A stretch of 64,000 nucleotides of DNA from Rhizobium hidalgonense. Its GTDB lineage: Bacteria; Pseudomonadota; Alphaproteobacteria; Rhizobiales; Rhizobiaceae. Below are positions 44,800 to 53,692 of this stretch, piece by piece (within the stretch, counting starts at the first letter, position 1; every line of letters begins with the position of its first letter). The DNA lies in contig NZ_LODW01000116.1 in the NCBI RefSeq assembly GCF_002914525.1, forward strand, positions 1-64,000, read 5' to 3'. The position numbers and the translations under genes are program-made. The notes beneath the pieces are model-generated. The model searched no databases. It had not been told where the DNA came from and saw only the letters and a program-made list of their open reading frames with translations.

Positions 44800-45779
44800 C
44801 CCAGCAGGAAACTTTGCCGCACGCATCCCTCGGCACCGATCAGGCAGCTGATGCGCCATTGAAGATTGCCGTCGGCGTGCTGACCTATCGGCGCCTGGAC
44901 GGGATCGCCAAGCTGCTTGACGTCATGACGCGCCAGATCAGGCACCCGGCCCGCCCCTATCATCTTACCATGGTGATCGTGGACAATGATGCGGCCGGCA
45001 GCGCAAAGGCAACGGTGGAGGGCTTTGGCCAAACCGGCGCCTACGACCTGATCTATGTCGTCGAGCAAAACCAGGGCATCCCCTTTGCGCGCAACCGCGC
45101 GCTGGATTCGGCGCCTCCCGGCACCGACCTCTTCTGCTTTCTCGACGACGACGAATGGCCGGTCGACGGCTGGCTGGACGCTATGCTGGAGACCCGCGAG
45201 AAAAACCGCGCCGATTGCGTCTATGGCCCCGTCCAGCCGGTCTATCCCGAAAATCCGCCGCAATATTTCATCAAGGCCCGGGTATTCGAGCGCAAGAAGA
45301 ACATCGACGGCCAGCGCATCGGTTATGCGGCTTCGAACAACGTCATGTTCGACTATCCGCTGATCCGCTCATGGAATCTTCGCTTTGAGGAGAAGATGCG
45401 CTTCACCGGCGGCACGGACTATCTTTTCTTCAATCAGGCCATTCGCCGCGGCATGCAGATTTTCTGGGCTGACAAGGCACTTGTCTATGACATCGTTCCT
45501 GCGAACCGGATGACCTGGAAATGGGTATTGCAAAGACAGTACCGACTTGGCAATACCTTCGCAGTCAGCGAGGTTTTGCATGGCAACCTCAAACGCCGGG
45601 TCTACCGGGCGGCATATGGCGCCACGAGAGTCGTACTTGGACTGGCGATGCTGCCGGCCATCCTGATTTCACCCTACTGGGGCATGCGAGCCCTCACCCA
45701 TGTTCTGCGCGGCGCCGGCATGGTCAATGGGATCCTCGGACATGCATACCAGGAATATAAGCCCAATGCCGCTCTCTAA
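44796..45779 (+). CDS. GT2 glycosyltransferase, ExoM-like
   Basis: A 327-residue GT2 resembling ExoM of succinoglycan synthesis: IAVGVLTYRRLDGIAKLL, VIVDNDAAGSAKATVEGF, GIPFARNRALD and FLDDDEWP as metal site, then YGPVQPVYPENPP. ExoM adds a glucose to the lipid-linked repeat, so this may also be a glucosyltransferase. Coupled to the preceding gene (ATGA). A 214-base gap follows before pssD. Confidence 0.85.
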   Translation: MTQQETLPHASLGTDQAADAPLKIAVGVLTYRRLDGIAKLLDVMTRQIRHPARPYHLTMVIVDNDAAGSAKATVEGFGQTGAYDLIYVVEQNQGIPFARNRALDSAPPGTDLFCFLDDDEWPVDGWLDAMLETREKNRADCVYGPVQPVYPENPPQYFIKARVFERKKNIDGQRIGYAASNNVMFDYPLIRSWNLRFEEKMRFTGGTDYLFFNQAIRRGMQIFWADKALVYDIVPANRMTWKWVLQRQYRLGNTFAVSEVLHGNLKRRVYRAAYGATRVVLGLAMLPAILISPYWGMRALTHVLRGAGMVNGILGHAYQEYKPNAAL

Positions 45780-45993
45780 TATTGTTTACGGGAGCTTGTT
45801 TCGGACGAGTTTTAACGCATCTTATGTTCCAAACCAAAACATCATTTTTGATTGGCCCCCCGCATGAACGTCAAGGCTTCGACCAACCCTACCAAGAATG
45901 GTACAGTTCAACGGTACGCTCGGGACACAACCGCTGTTCGAACAAAACGGTTTTTCGCTCTTTCCGTCGGTCAAATATAGGAGATGCCTGTCT

Positions 45994-46452
45994 ATGACTG
46001 AGAAAAAATTAAAGGTTCTCGCTGCCTCGTCAGGCGGCGGCCATTGGGAGCAGCTGATGGCGATGCGCGGCGCCTTCGAGGGCTGCGATATCGTTTTTGC
46101 AACGACCATCCCCGGCTTGCTTGCCAAATATGATATTCGCGACGGGCTGGTCCTTCCCGATTGCAGCCGCGACTCGATTACCATGTCGATCCGATGCTTT
46201 TTCAGCGCCTTCGCCATCGTTATCAAGCAAAGGCCCGACGTCGTCATTTCCACAGGTGCTGCACCCGGGCTTTTTTGCCTGCTTGCCGGCAAATTGACGG
46301 GCAAGCGGACGATCTGGATCGACAGCGTCGCCAATGTCGAGAAGCTGTCCCTGTCGGGAAAATTGGCTGGCCGCATCGCGACACTGTGGCTGACGCAATG
46401 GCAGCATTTGTCGCGGCCTGATGGTCCCCACTACGCAGGAGCTGTGCTTTGA
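45994..46452 (+). CDS. pssD: PssD-like glucuronosyltransferase subunit (Alg14-like)
   Basis: A 152-residue protein of the Alg14/PssD family, starting KVLAASSGGGHWEQLMAMRG and containing VVISTGAAPGLFCLLAGKL. Alg14-type subunits anchor and activate the catalytic Alg13-type partner at the membrane. In R. leguminosarum PssD and PssE together add the first glucuronate to the glucose primer. ATG 45994 has AGGAG upstream. The stop overlaps the pssE start. Confidence 0.88.
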   Translation: MTEKKLKVLAASSGGGHWEQLMAMRGAFEGCDIVFATTIPGLLAKYDIRDGLVLPDCSRDSITMSIRCFFSAFAIVIKQRPDVVISTGAAPGLFCLLAGKLTGKRTIWIDSVANVEKLSLSGKLAGRIATLWLTQWQHLSRPDGPHYAGAVL

Positions 46453-46925
46453 TCCTTGTCACCGTCGGAACACAGCTGCCGTTCGATCGCCTCGTCAAGG
46501 CCGTCGACACCTTCGCAAAGGATTTGACCAGGCCGGTTCTGGCGCAGATCGGCAAGGGCAGCTACACGCCACAGAATATGAAATGGATCAAGAATATCGA
46601 GCCTGCGGACTTCGATAGCGTCTTTCGCGACGCGACGGTCATCGTCTCTCATGCGGGGATTGGCACTGTGCTGACTGCGAAACGTTTTGGAAAACCGATC
46701 ATTCTCGTGCCCCGGCAGGCGTCGCTCGGCGAGCATCGCAACGATCATCAGCTCGCAACGGTAGGCCAGCTTGCGGGCCGGCCGGGCATCTATGTCGCGC
46801 ATAGCGACGAGGATCTAAAAAACTATCTTCTCGACGATCTGGACAGCCCCTCTCGCGAGGACCCGTCCGAGGTTGGACGCGCTTCGCTGGTCAACTATCT
46901 TAAAGGTTATCTCGCGACAGTCTGA
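46449..46925 (+). CDS. pssE: PssE-like glucuronosyltransferase catalytic subunit (Alg13-like, GT28 C-terminal fold)
   Basis: A 158-residue GT28-type half enzyme beginning MILVTVGTQLPFDRLVKAVD, with SHAGIGTVLTAKRFGKPIIL as donor-binding motif. It starts with TTG 46449 overlapping the pssD stop (TTGA), so the two subunits are made together. It would use UDP-glucuronate from the dehydrogenase at 62433-63761. In this window pssD-pssE lie at the right end of the transferase genes. Confidence 0.88.
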   Translation: MILVTVGTQLPFDRLVKAVDTFAKDLTRPVLAQIGKGSYTPQNMKWIKNIEPADFDSVFRDATVIVSHAGIGTVLTAKRFGKPIILVPRQASLGEHRNDHQLATVGQLAGRPGIYVAHSDEDLKNYLLDDLDSPSREDPSEVGRASLVNYLKGYLATV

Positions 46926-46927
46926 AC

Positions 46928-46953
46928 CCGAGAGCGCGATAACGCGCTCTCGG
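46928..46953. terminator. Hairpin between convergent pssE and SGNH hydrolase genes
   Basis: A perfect 11-bp stem (CCGAGAGCGCG and its complement, loop ATAA) begins three bases after the pssE stop and ends 12 bases before the convergent gene's stop. It probably ends transcripts from both sides; there is no T run. Confidence 0.55.
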
Positions 46954-46965
46954 CAGCGGAGGTCT

Positions 46966-47661
46966 TCATTCTTTGCAATTGCCGCCGGCAATATGTTTGA
47001 CAAGTTCCGGCACGATGATGTCGGATGCAATGTCAGGCAGGGGATGGGCGCCATCCGGAATAGCCGCAGCCAGATCCCCCGGCGTCAGACGCTGCCAGTT
47101 CGGCCGGTGGTCGACAAACTCCAGGCCCCGTTTCTCTGCCTCCGCCTGATGGGCCGAGATGTAGCTGCCGACAAAGGGGCGGATCAGGCCGCGCAGTCCC
47201 GAAAACGGATTCATCGCCATTACGATGATCCGCGATTGTGGTAGGCGCTGCCGAAGCTGGTCTAGGATGTCGCCGATATCCTTTCGGCTTTGCGCAAGCG
47301 ACACGAAGCGCTGTAATGCTGCGTCGTTAGCATAAAGTTCGATCAGAACGATATCCGGCTCTTCGGCAACGACCCGATCAATCTGGGTCAGAGCCCATAG
47401 CGACGTCTCGCCACTCTTTGCAACGCTCCCGATTTTCACCGGCCTCTGCAGGCAGGCTGCAAGCCCTGTCTCGAGAGCGGGCTGCCACCCTCCCCGGGCC
47501 GTCAAAGATGTTCCGAAAGCGACTATTTTCAACGGCGGGGAATTCCCGGCATAGCCGCTTTTGGGGGTTGTGAACATCACCAGACACACCAAAAGCAGAA
47601 GCCATCCATAGGCCGATCGTCTCTCAATTGGCACCGCTCGCCAAAGCCGCAAACTTGTCAT
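46966..47661 (-). CDS. SGNH/GDSL-family hydrolase, secreted
   Basis: A ~231-residue TesA-like SGNH hydrolase. A hydrophobic segment near residues 18-33 is a signal peptide or anchor. Block I is IVAFGTSLTARGGW with the nucleophile Ser replacing the usual GDSL as GTSL, block III is ELYANDAAL, and block V is DGAHP with the catalytic His. It may deacylate the polysaccharide or a lipid. ATG 47661 is chosen; the frame is open to 47727. It is convergent with pssE and lies downstream of prsE on the same strand. Confidence 0.82.
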   Translation of the reverse strand: MTSLRLWRAVPIERRSAYGWLLLLVCLVMFTTPKSGYAGNSPPLKIVAFGTSLTARGGWQPALETGLAACLQRPVKIGSVAKSGETSLWALTQIDRVVAEEPDIVLIELYANDAALQRFVSLAQSRKDIGDILDQLRQRLPQSRIIVMAMNPFSGLRGLIRPFVGSYISAHQAEAEKRGLEFVDHRPNWQRLTPGDLAAAIPDGAHPLPDIASDIIVPELVKHIAGGNCKE

Positions 47662-47812
47662 AGAGCAACCATATCTCGGCGGAACCGATAGGTCACGCTT
47701 CGGAAATCCGGTTGAAAGGGCAGCCATGCCGTTCTTGACCCAAGCTGCAGCAGGCTCGAGGCAAATTCATGAAGATGAGCTCATGCCGGTAGTGACGGCG
47801 GCCGAGCCGCCA

Positions 47813-49120
47813 TCACTCCTCGCGAAATACGTGCTGCATCTGATCGGTCAGCGGCTTCGTCAGATAGGAGATAACATTTCTGTCGGCGATCTTGATGAAG
47901 ACTTCGGCCGGCATGCCGGGGTAGAGCTTGATCGACTTCAACTTGGCGATGCTTGCAGCTTCGGGCTGGACGCGAACGGGATAATAGCTGATGCCCGTCC
48001 GCTCATCCTTGACGATATCGGGCGCGATCGACGTGATCTCGCCGCGCACATCCGGCGTCGTGCGCTGATCGAAGGCGCTGAAACGCACATCGACGGACTG
48101 GCCGACATGAAGCTGGTCGATATCGCGAGTGGAGACTTTCGCCTGAACCGTAAGATCGTCATTTTCGGGAACGACGAGCATCAGCGTCTCACCCGGATTT
48201 ATGACGCCGTTCACCGTGTGAATGGAAAGCTCGTGAATGCGCCCACTGAGCGGCGCTGTAATATCGAGACGGCGGAGTTGATCGAGGGCGGTGCCTCGGC
48301 GCTCTTCATTTTCGGCGATCTTCGCCTCGACGTCGGTCAGTTCCTTGGCGATCTCCGAACGGCGATCCTCGTCCAGCTGGATCGTCTGGCGATCGATCTC
48401 GATTGCCTTGCCTTCGGCCTCCGCCTTTGCGGCAATTTCCTGGCCGCTATTGCCCTGGAGATCGGCGCGGGCGCGCTTCAGCGAATTCAGCCGTTGAAGC
48501 GTGACCAGTCCCTTCTTGTAGAGCGTATCGACGCCTTCGAGCTCCTGTTCGATCAGGCCAAGGGAATCATGGGTCGCATCGATCTGAACGACCAAGCCCT
48601 TGATCTGCTCGGCCAGCTGATCCTTGCGCGACGCCAGCTGGCTTTTCATGCCGACCAGCGCCGATCTGCGGCTGTCGAACAACTTCGTCTCGCCGTCGAG
48701 CAGATCCCGCGCTGCGGTGCTGGATGTCAGATCGCTGATGTTTTCCGTGACATTAAACGACTCGGCGTCGATCCGTTCCGCTTTCAACCGGGCCCGGCGC
48801 GCATAAAGCTGAGCGAGGGTGCTCTCAACGATCGAGAGCTGTGCTTTTGTCGTCGTGCCATCGAGCTGTATCAGGACTTGCCCAGCCGTCACATGGTCAT
48901 TTTCGGAGACCAGCAGTTTCGACACGATGCCGCCGGTCAGGTGCTGGATCTTCTTGACATCGCCATTGACGACGACCACGCCTTCGCCGATGACGGCGCT
49001 CGAAAGTTCCGTCGTTGCCGCCCAACCGCCAATGCCGCAAACGAGTGCGATCGACAACGCGCCGACAATGGCGACATGACGATTGAGGGAGCGTTTCGAT
49101 TCACTGATGACTTTGCTCAC
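47813..49120 (-). CDS. prsE: Type I secretion membrane fusion protein PrsE (HlyD family)
   Basis: A 435-residue periplasmic adaptor: one membrane span near residues 17-36, the biotinyl-lipoyl-like strand pair (VVVVNGDVKKIQHLTGGIVS), a long coiled-coil hairpin (~100-290), and the beta-barrel with DITAPLSGRIHELSIHTVNG. It links PrsD to an outer-membrane TolC. It starts 15 bases after the PrsD stop. Confidence 0.92.
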   Translation of the reverse strand: MSKVISESKRSLNRHVAIVGALSIALVCGIGGWAATTELSSAVIGEGVVVVNGDVKKIQHLTGGIVSKLLVSENDHVTAGQVLIQLDGTTTKAQLSIVESTLAQLYARRARLKAERIDAESFNVTENISDLTSSTAARDLLDGETKLFDSRRSALVGMKSQLASRKDQLAEQIKGLVVQIDATHDSLGLIEQELEGVDTLYKKGLVTLQRLNSLKRARADLQGNSGQEIAAKAEAEGKAIEIDRQTIQLDEDRRSEIAKELTDVEAKIAENEERRGTALDQLRRLDITAPLSGRIHELSIHTVNGVINPGETLMLVVPENDDLTVQAKVSTRDIDQLHVGQSVDVRFSAFDQRTTPDVRGEITSIAPDIVKDERTGISYYPVRVQPEAASIAKLKSIKLYPGMPAEVFIKIADRNVISYLTKPLTDQMQHVFREE

Positions 49121-49135
49121 AATCTTCCTTCCGGC

Positions 49136-50902
49136 CTATTCGGCCGCGTTGCCGTCGACGACGACTTTTAGCTGCGCCACGCGCTCGGCAATCGATGTAC
49201 GCGCCGGTTCCGGCCGGCTGACCCGCGCCAGAACTTCCTCCTTCGGACCGAATGCGATCATCCGGCCATCTTGCATCATCAGCACGAAGTCGCAGACCGC
49301 CAGTACGCCGGACCGATGTGCGATGACGACGACGATGCCGCCGCGTGCGCGCACGCTCATGATCGCGGCACTCAGCGCCCGCTCGCCTTCTTCATCGAGG
49401 TTGGAGTTCGGTTCGTCGAGCACGACGAGGAAGGGTTCGCCGTAAAGCGCTCTTGCAAGCGCGATACGCTGTCTCTGGCCGGCCGAAAGCGCGGCACCCC
49501 CTTCGCCGATTTCGGTTTCGTAACCGTTCGGCAGACGAAGAATGAGATCGTGGACACGCGCCGCCCGCGCCGCGGCAACCACCGCCTCAGGCGACATCTC
49601 CTTGGCGAAACGACAGATATTCTGCGCAACGGTTCCAGAAAACAGTTCCACATCCTGCGGGAGATAACCGATGTGGCGGCCGAGCGCGTCGCCATCCCAC
49701 TGATCGAGCGCTGCGCCATCGAGGCGGATGGATCCCCTGACGGTCGGCCAGATGCCCATCATCGCCCGCGCCAGCGACGATTTGCCCGAGGCGCTGTAAC
49801 CGATGACCCCGAGGGCGCTTCCTGCTCTCAATCCGAAGCTGACATCGGAAACAACCAGGCGCTGGCCCGCGGGCGGCCCGCTTGCCAGCCCTTCGACCGT
49901 CACCTGCTTGGAAGGCGCCGCCAGCGCCAGCGGTGCCGGAATTTCCGGAATGGTTTTCAACAGGTTCGCAAGCCGCGCCCAGCTTTGCTGGGCGGAAACG
50001 AAACCGCGCCAATTCCCGATCGCGGCTTCCACCGGCGCCAGAGCACGCGACGTCAGAATGGAGCCCGCGATGATGATGCCCGAGGAGGCCTGCCCTTGAA
50101 TGACCAGGATCGCGCCGGTCGCAAGCGTTCCCGATTGCAGGGCAATACGGAAAATCTTCGACAAGGTCGCATATCCGTTCCCGACATCCGACGCCTGCCG
50201 GTTGATGAGCCGGAATTCACTATTCTTGCGGTCCCAGATTTCAGCCATGGTGCCGGCCATGCCCATGGCGTGAATGACCTCGGAGTTGCGGATCGAGCTC
50301 TGCGCAAAGGCATTGCGCATATTGGCGGCTTCGGATTGCCGTTTTGAGAGCGTCCGCGTTCCCTGGTTGGTCATGAACGTCAGGATGGCGAGAACCAGCG
50401 ATCCACCGATCGCGATATAGCCGATCGCCGGATGAAACATGAAGCAGATGACGATATAGAAGGGAAGCCAGGGCAGATCGAACATCGCCGTCGGGCCCAT
50501 GCCGGACAGGAAGGTCCTGATCTGGTCGAAGTCGCGCAACGGCTGAAGCCCGTCCCCGCCGATCTTGACCTTCAACGGCGCCTTGATGAGCGCCCGGAAC
50601 ACCCGTCCATTTACCATCTCGTCGAGCGCACCGGCGACGCGCACGAGCATTCTGCTTCTGAGAACTTCGAACGCGCCCTGAAAAGCGTAAAGGGTTAACG
50701 CAAGTATTGCGAGGGCTGCCAGCGTCGGTATGCTTTTGCTTGGGATGACGCGGTCATACACCTCAAGCATGAAGAATGAACTTGTGAGATAGAGAATATT
50801 GATGAGCGCGCTGGCTATGCCAATAAAGACAAGACCTCCCTTGCATTTTCGCAAGGCTTTGGATGGCTCGCTAACGTCCGCCGCTGAACTCTGAAACACC
50901 AA
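49136..50902 (-). CDS. prsD: Type I secretion ABC ATPase/permease PrsD
   Basis: A 588-residue ABC exporter of the PrtD/PrsD class: six membrane segments in the first ~320 residues, then the ATPase. Walker A is the unusual GYSASGKSS, the signature LSAGQRQRIALARALYG, Walker B VVLDEPNSNLD. These deviations are normal for PrtD-type exporters. The start is TTG 50902 or the adjacent GTG 50899, with GAGAGGG just upstream. Its likely substrates, PlyA and the RapA-like lectin, are encoded next door and lack signal peptides. Confidence 0.92.
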   Translation of the reverse strand: MVFQSSAADVSEPSKALRKCKGGLVFIGIASALINILYLTSSFFMLEVYDRVIPSKSIPTLAALAILALTLYAFQGAFEVLRSRMLVRVAGALDEMVNGRVFRALIKAPLKVKIGGDGLQPLRDFDQIRTFLSGMGPTAMFDLPWLPFYIVICFMFHPAIGYIAIGGSLVLAILTFMTNQGTRTLSKRQSEAANMRNAFAQSSIRNSEVIHAMGMAGTMAEIWDRKNSEFRLINRQASDVGNGYATLSKIFRIALQSGTLATGAILVIQGQASSGIIIAGSILTSRALAPVEAAIGNWRGFVSAQQSWARLANLLKTIPEIPAPLALAAPSKQVTVEGLASGPPAGQRLVVSDVSFGLRAGSALGVIGYSASGKSSLARAMMGIWPTVRGSIRLDGAALDQWDGDALGRHIGYLPQDVELFSGTVAQNICRFAKEMSPEAVVAAARAARVHDLILRLPNGYETEIGEGGAALSAGQRQRIALARALYGEPFLVVLDEPNSNLDEEGERALSAAIMSVRARGGIVVVIAHRSGVLAVCDFVLMMQDGRMIAFGPKEEVLARVSRPEPARTSIAERVAQLKVVVDGNAAE

Positions 50903-51386
50903 GTAATCCCTCTCTTACCGCATCGCACGCAGGTATACACCAGCGCCCATTGCAGTTACAGGCCACATCAAGCCCGATCATTGACATAGTCGCATCTGGA
51001 TCTCGGTACCGTGCCGAATCTCCGCTTGCAAGTTCACAACTAATATAAGAATCCCACCGAAAGATGACCGAAAATTGGAAATTTTTAGCGCGCGACTTCA
51101 GGGACCCTGACTTGACACTACGATAAATATACCGGCCCAAGCAAGTGAAAATCCAAGAACCGCCCAATAACTGATCAAAGCGCGGGCAGCATCGCGCGCA
51201 TAGACACGCTGTTTACTAGGACGTTAACTATAGATTCAATCTAGTTGCTCTGCTTATGGCGGCCGGAATATTGTCATCCTTTAGCCCGATTTCTACAACC
51301 GGCAGCAATTCATCACCGTGCATCGAAATCGAGAAACGTCAGCCGGACGAATGTGGCCGACCGACGCTATCTCGTCTTGGCGTGTT
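50903..51386. other. Intergenic region between plyA and prsD
   Basis: No gene. AT-rich DNA at about 51040-51130 and 51210-51250 is a plausible promoter area for leftward transcription of prsD-prsE; no box was assigned with confidence. Confidence 0.45.
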
Positions 51387-53003
51387 TCACACCAACAGAT
51401 GCGAGGCTTGGCTGGAATGGAATGCGTCGACATTGATGTAAACACCCAGCGAATCCGTATCGATGTGCGAAGCGCCGTCAGAAATTTTGTACTGGAAGGA
51501 TTCGCTGACCTTCCCGCTGAGGCCGGCGAGCTTCGCTGCGTCCACGGTGTAGGTGTAATCGCCATCGCTCTCGATATGGATGACACCGTATTTCCCCGTA
51601 ACCGTCAGTCCGTGTTTGTCCACGGCACTGTCGCCAAAGCGGCGGAGCAGCACGCTTCCGTTGGCGGCGCTGTCGTTTTCGAGAAGGTTTCCATGATACG
51701 CGCCACCGGTATCGGCGGAAATCTTCAGGCTGTCATGGACTGCGACAATCTTCGGCGGGGCGACTGTCGGCGTAGGCGCTGTCGGCGTATCCGTGACCGG
51801 CACTGGGGTGCTGGGCTGCGGCGGTATTTCCGCAGGGTGCTCGACAACCGGTGCCGCAGGCGTCTGCTCCTGGCTCGGTGACGTGTCACCACCCGTGCTG
51901 CCGGCGCTGTCGAGCTCGGCCTGCGCTTGCTCGAATGTCTTGTTGTCGCCGACAAAGAACGTGTTTTGGGCGGCGATTGCGGCCGGCATCGTCAGAGTCG
52001 ATACATCGCTGTCGATAATATTATCGTAGAAGGAGCCCGATGCAGGCCGGTCGACCTTAAGCGCCGAGGAGGACAGATCGTCAAAGACGTTGTCATGAAC
52101 ATCGATATTCTCGCGGATATAGACGGGATTGCCGGCGGCGCTGACCAGAACCCCATACACCCCGCCGTGAATATAATTCCCGCTGATGTCGTAGTTCTTG
52201 GCATCGCCCTGATCGCCAAGGCCGATGCCATAGGACCAGCTGTAGCCGCCATATCCCGAGATGTCGTTGTCGTGGATGGATATATTGGTGCCCGCCTGAG
52301 CGCTCAACCCGAAGCCGCCGCCGACCAGTGTGTTGCCCTCGACCAGAGCATCATGAGCTCGGACCAGCACCAGAACCCCTTTGGCGCTATTGGTTTGCGT
52401 TTGCTCCAGATGATTGTCCTTGACGAGAATGTTGCTGCTGTCGTTGAGCTGAATTGCGTCTGCGGCACTTCCCTGGCTGTTGGTGACGGTGTTGTTGATC
52501 AGGGTGACGCCGTTGACCTTTTCCATCCAGATCCCGTCGGAATGGACACCGGTTAGCGTGCTGTTCTGGATGGTGATGTTTTGGCTGCTTTGGAAGCTGA
52601 CGGATCCGGGCTTTCCGGCAAGCCCCGTATTCGTTACCTCGACATTCCGTACGACCCAGTTCGACACGTTCCCTGCATATATAGCGTTCGCTCCAGTATC
52701 AGCGATCTTGATATTCTCGATAACGATATTCGAGGCCTTGGAACCGTGGATGCCGTCGTTGCTGCTGTGAATGACCGGGGCGTCGCCAAGACCGTAGCTG
52801 CCAATGGTGATCGGAGCCGTGACGCTTCCGGAGTATTTCAAATCGAATTGTTCATTGAACACGCTTCCGGCAGCAAGCAGCACACTGTCGCCAGGGTTCA
52901 GCCTCAAGGATTCGACGGCAGACAACGTCGCAAAAGCCGAGTTCTCCGTGGTTCCGCTATTATGATCGGATCCCGTCGCTGAATTCACGTAGTAGACGGT
53001 CAT
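51387..53003 (-). CDS. plyA: PlyA-like secreted EPS glycanase: parallel beta-helix plus cadherin-like domain
   Basis: A 538-residue extracellular protein with no signal peptide, as for type I secretion. Residues ~1-330 form a right-handed parallel beta-helix with many N/D/G-rich turns (NITIQNSTLTGVHSDGIWME and similar coils). A Pro/Thr-rich linker (~365-410) leads to a C-terminal cadherin-like domain with GNLLENDS and FQYKISDG. In R. leguminosarum PlyA is a PrsDE-secreted glycanase that trims exopolysaccharide. The C-terminal domain is clearly homologous to both domains of the divergent lectin gene. Confidence 0.85.
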   Translation of the reverse strand: MTVYYVNSATGSDHNSGTTENSAFATLSAVESLRLNPGDSVLLAAGSVFNEQFDLKYSGSVTAPITIGSYGLGDAPVIHSSNDGIHGSKASNIVIENIKIADTGANAIYAGNVSNWVVRNVEVTNTGLAGKPGSVSFQSSQNITIQNSTLTGVHSDGIWMEKVNGVTLINNTVTNSQGSAADAIQLNDSSNILVKDNHLEQTQTNSAKGVLVLVRAHDALVEGNTLVGGGFGLSAQAGTNISIHDNDISGYGGYSWSYGIGLGDQGDAKNYDISGNYIHGGVYGVLVSAAGNPVYIRENIDVHDNVFDDLSSSALKVDRPASGSFYDNIIDSDVSTLTMPAAIAAQNTFFVGDNKTFEQAQAELDSAGSTGGDTSPSQEQTPAAPVVEHPAEIPPQPSTPVPVTDTPTAPTPTVAPPKIVAVHDSLKISADTGGAYHGNLLENDSAANGSVLLRRFGDSAVDKHGLTVTGKYGVIHIESDGDYTYTVDAAKLAGLSGKVSESFQYKISDGASHIDTDSLGVYINVDAFHSSQASHLLV

Positions 53004-53692
53004 GCTTTGATCTCCCCCAAGGTAATGGAAATCTTCTAAGCGTGGACCTCTCTCCGGCAGCTAAAATGAAACACTAAAATTCTTTCTATCTGTCGATATT
53101 CTTCACCGGCTGGCGTATTTTCTTCGTCGGTGACATATTCTTCATGGCGTTAAAGTTGTGTCACACGAAAGAAATACATCTCTACTAGAACCTCAATTTA
53201 ATAGCAGCCCATTTATGTATCCGGCGGATTGCTGTGGTCATGGCGCCACAACGGCGAAGGTTTCTCCCGCGGCGTATCCGGCGATGGAAATGACAGTGAT
53301 GAAGCTGGATGATGTGCAGTCGCGAAGTCCGGGCAACGCACCAAAATTACCAGTGAAGAATGGTAGCCCAATGTGATTATTTGACATTCTCACCCTCATG
53401 GAGGTGAATATCTGTATTCCTATTGATCATCTCCGAATAAAATCTCTTACCTTTCGAAGAAATCAACCTAGTTGTCGGCATACCCGCGTATTCGCTTATT
53501 ATTAATGCGCCAAGCTCCAAGTGCTTCGTCCCCTTAACTCGGTTGCATGTGTGCCATTATTGCACACATCGCACGATTAATGTTCATCCTCAGTTAATCT
53601 TAGCCTTGACTCGATGTATTAACACATCCTTAATCCCACACGTCGCTAAGGTTAAAATTGGCCAGCGAAGATCAATTCATGGAGAGACAACA
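53004..53692. other. Divergent regulatory region between plyA and the lectin gene
   Basis: A 689-base region, AT-rich in its right half, separates the two divergent starts. A 72-codon frame at 53158-53376 has no ribosome site and is not called. The candidate promoter of the rightward gene is listed separately. The length and AT content suggest multiple regulator sites. Confidence 0.5.
53606..53634 (+). promoter_or_regulatory. Candidate promoter of the RapA2-like gene
   Basis: TTGACT (53606-53611) and CTTAAT (53629-53634) are separated by 17 bases, a good fit to a housekeeping -35 and a weaker -10, about 60 bases before the ATG. Confidence 0.45.

Noticed and set aside
43111..44859. A 582-codon open frame on the minus strand
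   Set aside because: It is antisense to two GT2 genes, has no recognisable motif or ribosome site, and has shadow-type composition.
47726..49171. A 481-codon open frame on the plus strand
   Set aside because: It is the antisense of prsE, whose HlyD architecture on the other strand is unmistakable.
49136..50902. Defective ATPase because of the odd Walker A (GYSASGKSS) and LSAGQ signature in PrsD
   Set aside because: These variants are normal for PrtD/PrsD-type exporters; the catalytic Lys, Ser, Asp and Glu are present.
53158..53376. Possible 72-residue gene in the plyA-lectin interval
   Set aside because: No ribosome site or similarity; the interval is better explained as a regulatory region.
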